A stretch of DNA of 44,035 nt, taken from positions 1 through 44,035 of the forward strand of contig JBBDYH010000022.1 in assembly GCA_040901795.1 (NCBI GenBank), read 5' to 3'. Position numbers and translations under genes: made by a program. Under the pieces are notes generated by a model, which did no database searches, was not told the origin of the DNA, and worked only from the letters and a program-made list of their open reading frames with translations. The DNA is from JBBDYH01 sp040901795. GTDB taxonomy: Bacteria; Planctomycetota; Planctomycetia; Pirellulales; JALHPA01. Of the stretch, positions 41,301 to 44,035 are shown in pieces (position 1 is the stretch's first letter; the number at the start of each line of letters is the position of its first letter).

Positions 41301-42069
41301 CATGAAGCGCGGCGACGAGCTGCGCAGCGGCGTGCTGCAAATGGTCAAGGTCTACGTCGCGGCCAAGCGCGTGATCTCCGTCGGCGATAAGATGGCCGGT
41401 CGGCACGGCAACAAGGGTGTGATCGCCAAGATCCTGCCCAAGGAAGACATGCCGTTCTTACCCGATGGACGGCCCGTGCAAATCCTGCTCAACCCGCTGG
41501 GTGTGCCCAGCCGTATGAATGTCGGCCAGATTCTGGAGACGCATTTGGGTTGGGCGGCGGCGGTGATGGGGTTCCAGGCCGTCACGCCGGTGTTCGACGG
41601 CGCCAGCGAAGAAAACATCTGGAAGTGCTTCGAAGAGGCGAAACTGCCCAGGCATGGCAAGATGCGTCTCTTCGACGGCCGCACCGGCGAGCAGTTCGAG
41701 CAGGAAACCACGATTGGCTTCATTTACATGCTCAAGCTGCATCACCTGGTGGACGACAAGGTGCATGCCCGCAGCACCGGACCTTATTCGCTCATCACGC
41801 AGCAACCGTTGGGCGGCAAGGCGCGATTTGGCGGACAGCGGTTCGGCGAGATGGAAGTCTGGGCGCTGGAGGCCTATGGCGCCGCGTACATCCTGCAGGA
41901 GCTACTCACCGTCAAGAGTGACGATGTGGAAGGCCGCACCAAGATTTACGAGAGCATGGTCAAAGGCGAGAACACACTCGAAGCCGGCACGCCGGCGAGC
42001 TTTGACGTGTTGACGAACGAGATTCGCGGGCTGGCGCTCAACATGCAATTGGAGAAGCGGAGGATTTAG
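38359..42069 (+). CDS. rpoB: DNA-directed RNA polymerase subunit beta
   Basis: A 1236-residue catalytic subunit. Landmark segments in order: [37 protein letters not shown] with [14 protein letters not shown], and the rifampicin-pocket region ([20 protein letters not shown] and [20 protein letters not shown]) with the usual Asp, His and Ser residues. Later come [26 protein letters not shown]-like [40 protein letters not shown] and the C-terminal [26 protein letters not shown] lies 12 nt upstream. In most bacteria rpoC follows immediately; here three small genes intervene. Confidence 0.99.
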   Translation: [1236 protein letters not shown]

Positions 42070-42090
42070 CGCTGAACCCGCACCGTGAGT

Positions 42091-42390
42091 ATGCAGGACG
42101 AACCAAATTCGATGCAGGAAGTCGCCGCGCTAATGCGGGATAATCTGCCGGCTGGTCTAACTGCCGCTGAGTTTGGAAAGCGAATAGGTTGGGGAAAAGG
42201 AGATGGTGCAGCAAGGGCCAGAATGGCAACATTGACAATTGAAGAGCTGCGGGCCATCGGTTTGCGAGCTGAACAAGCCGCGAATTGGGCGCTCGCATAC
42301 GAATCCGTGCACCGGCTAGCTCCTGAGAATCCGAGCGCGGCCGGTCGCGCAGAGTTGATGCGATATGCTGCCCGACTACTCGGAGGCTAA
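42091..42390 (+). CDS. small protein resembling a polymorphic-toxin C-terminal domain (DUF4951-like)
   Basis: A 99-residue protein from the ATG at 42091 (a GTG at 42085 adds two residues). After MQEVAALMRDNLPAGLTAAE it shows FGKRIGWGKGDGAARARMAT, LTIEELRAIGLRAEQAANWA, and a final NPSAAGRAELMRYAARLL. From memory this matches a domain (DUF4951-like) found at C-termini of Rhs/polymorphic-toxin proteins; I could not verify that here. It is a free-standing protein without a secretion or delivery domain. It has a lower GC content than rpoB and rpoC and no close ribosome site. Confidence 0.7.
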   Translation: MQDEPNSMQEVAALMRDNLPAGLTAAEFGKRIGWGKGDGAARARMATLTIEELRAIGLRAEQAANWALAYESVHRLAPENPSAAGRAELMRYAARLLGG

Positions 42391-42393
42391 CAC

Positions 42394-42660
42394 ATGCAAG
42401 TTTCCTTGGGACCGCGCGCGGATCAGGTTTTGCGTATCAAGAATACAACTCAAACCGATCAAGCGCTATGGATTGAACCACTCGGCGATCAGGTCGTTCT
42501 TCGATCCAATGTCCTTTATGAACTGATTGGGACCGACGAGTTTGGAAAAATGGAGATCGATCTTAGTGATGAAGGATTCGTTGTCCATGGGTGGGTTAAG
42601 AAGGTCGTCGCACTAACGGGGAACGACGAGGAATTAGTGGAGTGGCAATTGCCGGATTGA
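42394..42660 (+). CDS. small unknown protein, partner of the toxin-like gene
   Basis: An 88-residue protein starting 3 bp after the previous stop, with GGAGG 8 nt before the ATG, so it is translated from the same message. It is acidic and beta-rich (IKNTTQTDQALWIEPLGDQV, VLYELIGTDEFGKMEIDLSD) with no signal peptide. I do not recognise the family. Position and acidity would suit an immunity-type protein, but this is inference. Confidence 0.75.
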   Translation: MQVSLGPRADQVLRIKNTTQTDQALWIEPLGDQVVLRSNVLYELIGTDEFGKMEIDLSDEGFVVHGWVKKVVALTGNDEELVEWQLPD

Positions 42661-42690
42661 GAGAATCCTTCATCGCGAGCGTTAGTTCCT

Positions 42691-42927
42691 ATGACAGTTT
42701 TGGAATTGGGCCGCGCGTCAGCCGGCGGCCCCGTGCATAGCGCGAAAGTTGAGCTAACCGGCGAAGAACTGCTGATAATCACAAACGCGCTCAACGAAGT
42801 TTGCAATGGCTTAGAGATGCCTGACTTTTCGACTCGAATCGGAGCCGATCGTGCCGAAGCATTAGAACTCCTTCGAGAAATGACTTCTTCGTGGGATATG
42901 ACGGACTCGAAATCGGCGTCAAAGTAG
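42691..42927 (+). CDS. small conserved unknown protein (ELTGEELLIITNALNEVCNG type)
   Basis: A 78-residue acidic protein from the ATG at 42691, with no clear ribosome site. Its core VELTGEELLIITNALNEVCN followed by GLEMPDFSTRIGADRAEALE resembles small proteins encountered beside toxin-like genes and as orphan genes in varied bacteria. Codons are AT-richer than in rpoB and rpoC. Third gene of the inserted trio; function unknown. Confidence 0.75.
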   Translation: MTVLELGRASAGGPVHSAKVELTGEELLIITNALNEVCNGLEMPDFSTRIGADRAEALELLREMTSSWDMTDSKSASK

Positions 42928-43005
42928 CAAGTCACCTAGCGGTCAAATAAGTTTCCATTCAAAGACATTTCACTCCTCGGCCACCCCGAACAAGGAGTTT
43001 TACAC

Positions 43006-44035
43006 GTGAGCATCGGCGAAGCCTCTTACGATCGCATTAACGACTATACCTCGGTCAAAATCAGCCTGGCCCGGCCACACGATATTCGTAGCTGGTCGTT
43101 CGGCGAGGTGAAAAAGCCCGAGACGATCAATTACCGCACCTACCGTCCGGAAAAGGACGGCCTGTTCTGCGAGCGGATCTTCGGCCCCGAAAAGGACTGG
43201 GAGTGCGCGTGCGGCAAGTACCGCGGCATGAAGTACAAGGGCATGATCTGCGACCGCTGCGGCGTCAAGGTGACGCACAGCCGCGTCCGCCGCAAGCGGA
43301 TGGGGCATATCGAGCTGGCCGCGCCCGTCGTCCACATCTGGTTCTTCAAGGCCATGCCCAGCCGGCTCGGCAATCTCCTGGACATGAAGACCACCAGCCT
43401 GGAGAAGGTGATTTATTTCCAGGACTACGTGGTGATCGATGCCAAGGACACGCCGCTCAAGCGGCAACAATTGCTGACCGAAGAAGAGTTCCGTCAGGCG
43501 CGCGACACCTACGGCGAAGGCAGCTTCGAAGCCGACATGGGGGCCGAGGCGGTTCGTAAGCTGCTCGTCGCGCTCGACCTCGTTAAGCTTTCCAAGGACT
43601 TGCGCGAGGACCTGGCCGAAACCAACAGCAAGCAAAAGAAGAAGGACCTGATCAACCGGCTGAAGATCGTGGAAAGCATCCGCGACAGCGATAACAAGCC
43701 GGAGTGGATGGTGCTGGATGTGATCCCCGTCATCCCGCCCGATCTGCGCCCGCTCGTGCTCTTGGACAGCGGCAACTTCGCCACCAGCGACTTGAACGAT
43801 CTCTACCGCCGGATCATCAACCGCAATAACCGCTTGAAGAAGCTGGTCGATCTCAACGCGCCGGAAGTGATCATCCGTAACGAAAAGCGGATGCTCCAGC
43901 AGTCGGTCGATGCGCTGTTCGACAACAACCGCTGCAAGCGGCCGGTGCTGGGCAGCAGCAATCGCCCGCTCAAGTCGCTCACCGACATGATCAAAGGCAA
44001 GCAGGGCCGCTTCCGCGAGAACCTGCTGGGCAAGC
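43006..44035 (+). CDS. rpoC: DNA-directed RNA polymerase subunit beta' (partial, runs off right edge)
   Basis: 343 codons are visible from a GTG at 43006, which has AAGGAG 8 nt upstream; no stop is reached. The N-terminal zinc-binding site is complete (Cys67, Cys69, Cys82, Cys85 in CACGKYRGMKYKGMICDRCG). Further landmarks: LARPHDIRSWSFGEVKKPET, GHIELAAPVVHIWFFKAMPS, LDVIPVIPPDLRPLVLLDSG and NLYRRIINRNNRLKKL-like DLYRRIINRNNRLKKLVDLN. The active-site NADFDGDQM lies beyond the window. Confidence 0.98.
   Translation, partial: MSIGEASYDRINDYTSVKISLARPHDIRSWSFGEVKKPETINYRTYRPEKDGLFCERIFGPEKDWECACGKYRGMKYKGMICDRCGVKVTHSRVRRKRMGHIELAAPVVHIWFFKAMPSRLGNLLDMKTTSLEKVIYFQDYVVIDAKDTPLKRQQLLTEEEFRQARDTYGEGSFEADMGAEAVRKLLVALDLVKLSKDLREDLAETNSKQKKKDLINRLKIVESIRDSDNKPEWMVLDVIPVIPPDLRPLVLLDSGNFATSDLNDLYRRIINRNNRLKKLVDLNAPEVIIRNEKRMLQQSVDALFDNNRCKRPVLGSSNRPLKSLTDMIKGKQGRFRENLLGK

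Overview
The window reads as a planctomycete chromosome segment, most likely Pirellulales-like. Pointers: a planctomycete-type 16S 5' half, secreted proteins with the short N-terminal LExR(x)(M/L)L(A/D) motif, dockerin pairs, a BBP7-type outer-membrane barrel, PEP-CTERM/HAF-repeat proteins, an EF-Tu with an unusual switch I, and a sigma factor with a long extra N-terminal region. Gaps are rich in palindromic dispersed repeats. No species can be assigned from the sequence alone.

Left end (1-5.2 kb): the 5' half of a 16S rRNA gene runs off the left edge on the minus strand. Behind it on the same strand lies a 1308-residue surface protein with a dockerin pair, a cohesin-like region, nine cadherin-like/Big_9 repeats and an SdrD B-like domain.

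Accessory block (5.5-17.5 kb): a three-gene cassette occurs twice. Each copy has a plus-strand glycosyltransferase-like gene convergent with a minus-strand pair, namely a tailspike-like pectate-lyase-3 beta-helix protein followed by a HAF-repeat PEP-CTERM protein. About 400 bp of the beta-helix genes look identical while their tips differ. Copy 1 is shifted out of frame at a run of nine Gs and copy 2 is in frame. Debris of further family members (a twin-arginine/pectate-lyase head fused to HAF1, and a beta-helix 3' scrap) shows repeated recombination. A subtilase with Calx-beta and dockerin modules closes the block.

Middle (17.5-31.3 kb): a BBP7 porin-like barrel, small conserved unknowns, an exported dodecin-like protein, a Tat-type amidohydrolase, a retropepsin-like protein, dprA, a BrkB/YihY membrane protein preceded by two terminator-like hairpins, a PEP-CTERM gene fragment, a CDGSH protein, a large secreted unknown and the unusual sigma factor.

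Right end (31.6-44.0 kb): the translation/transcription operon tRNA-Thr(TGT), Tyr(GTA), Gly(TCC), Thr(GGT), tuf, tRNA-Trp(CCA), secE, nusG, rplK, rplA, rplJ, rplL, rpoB, rpoC, with a good promoter before the first tRNA. Three small, lower-GC genes, the first resembling a polymorphic-toxin C-terminal domain, separate rpoB from rpoC. rpoC runs off the right edge.
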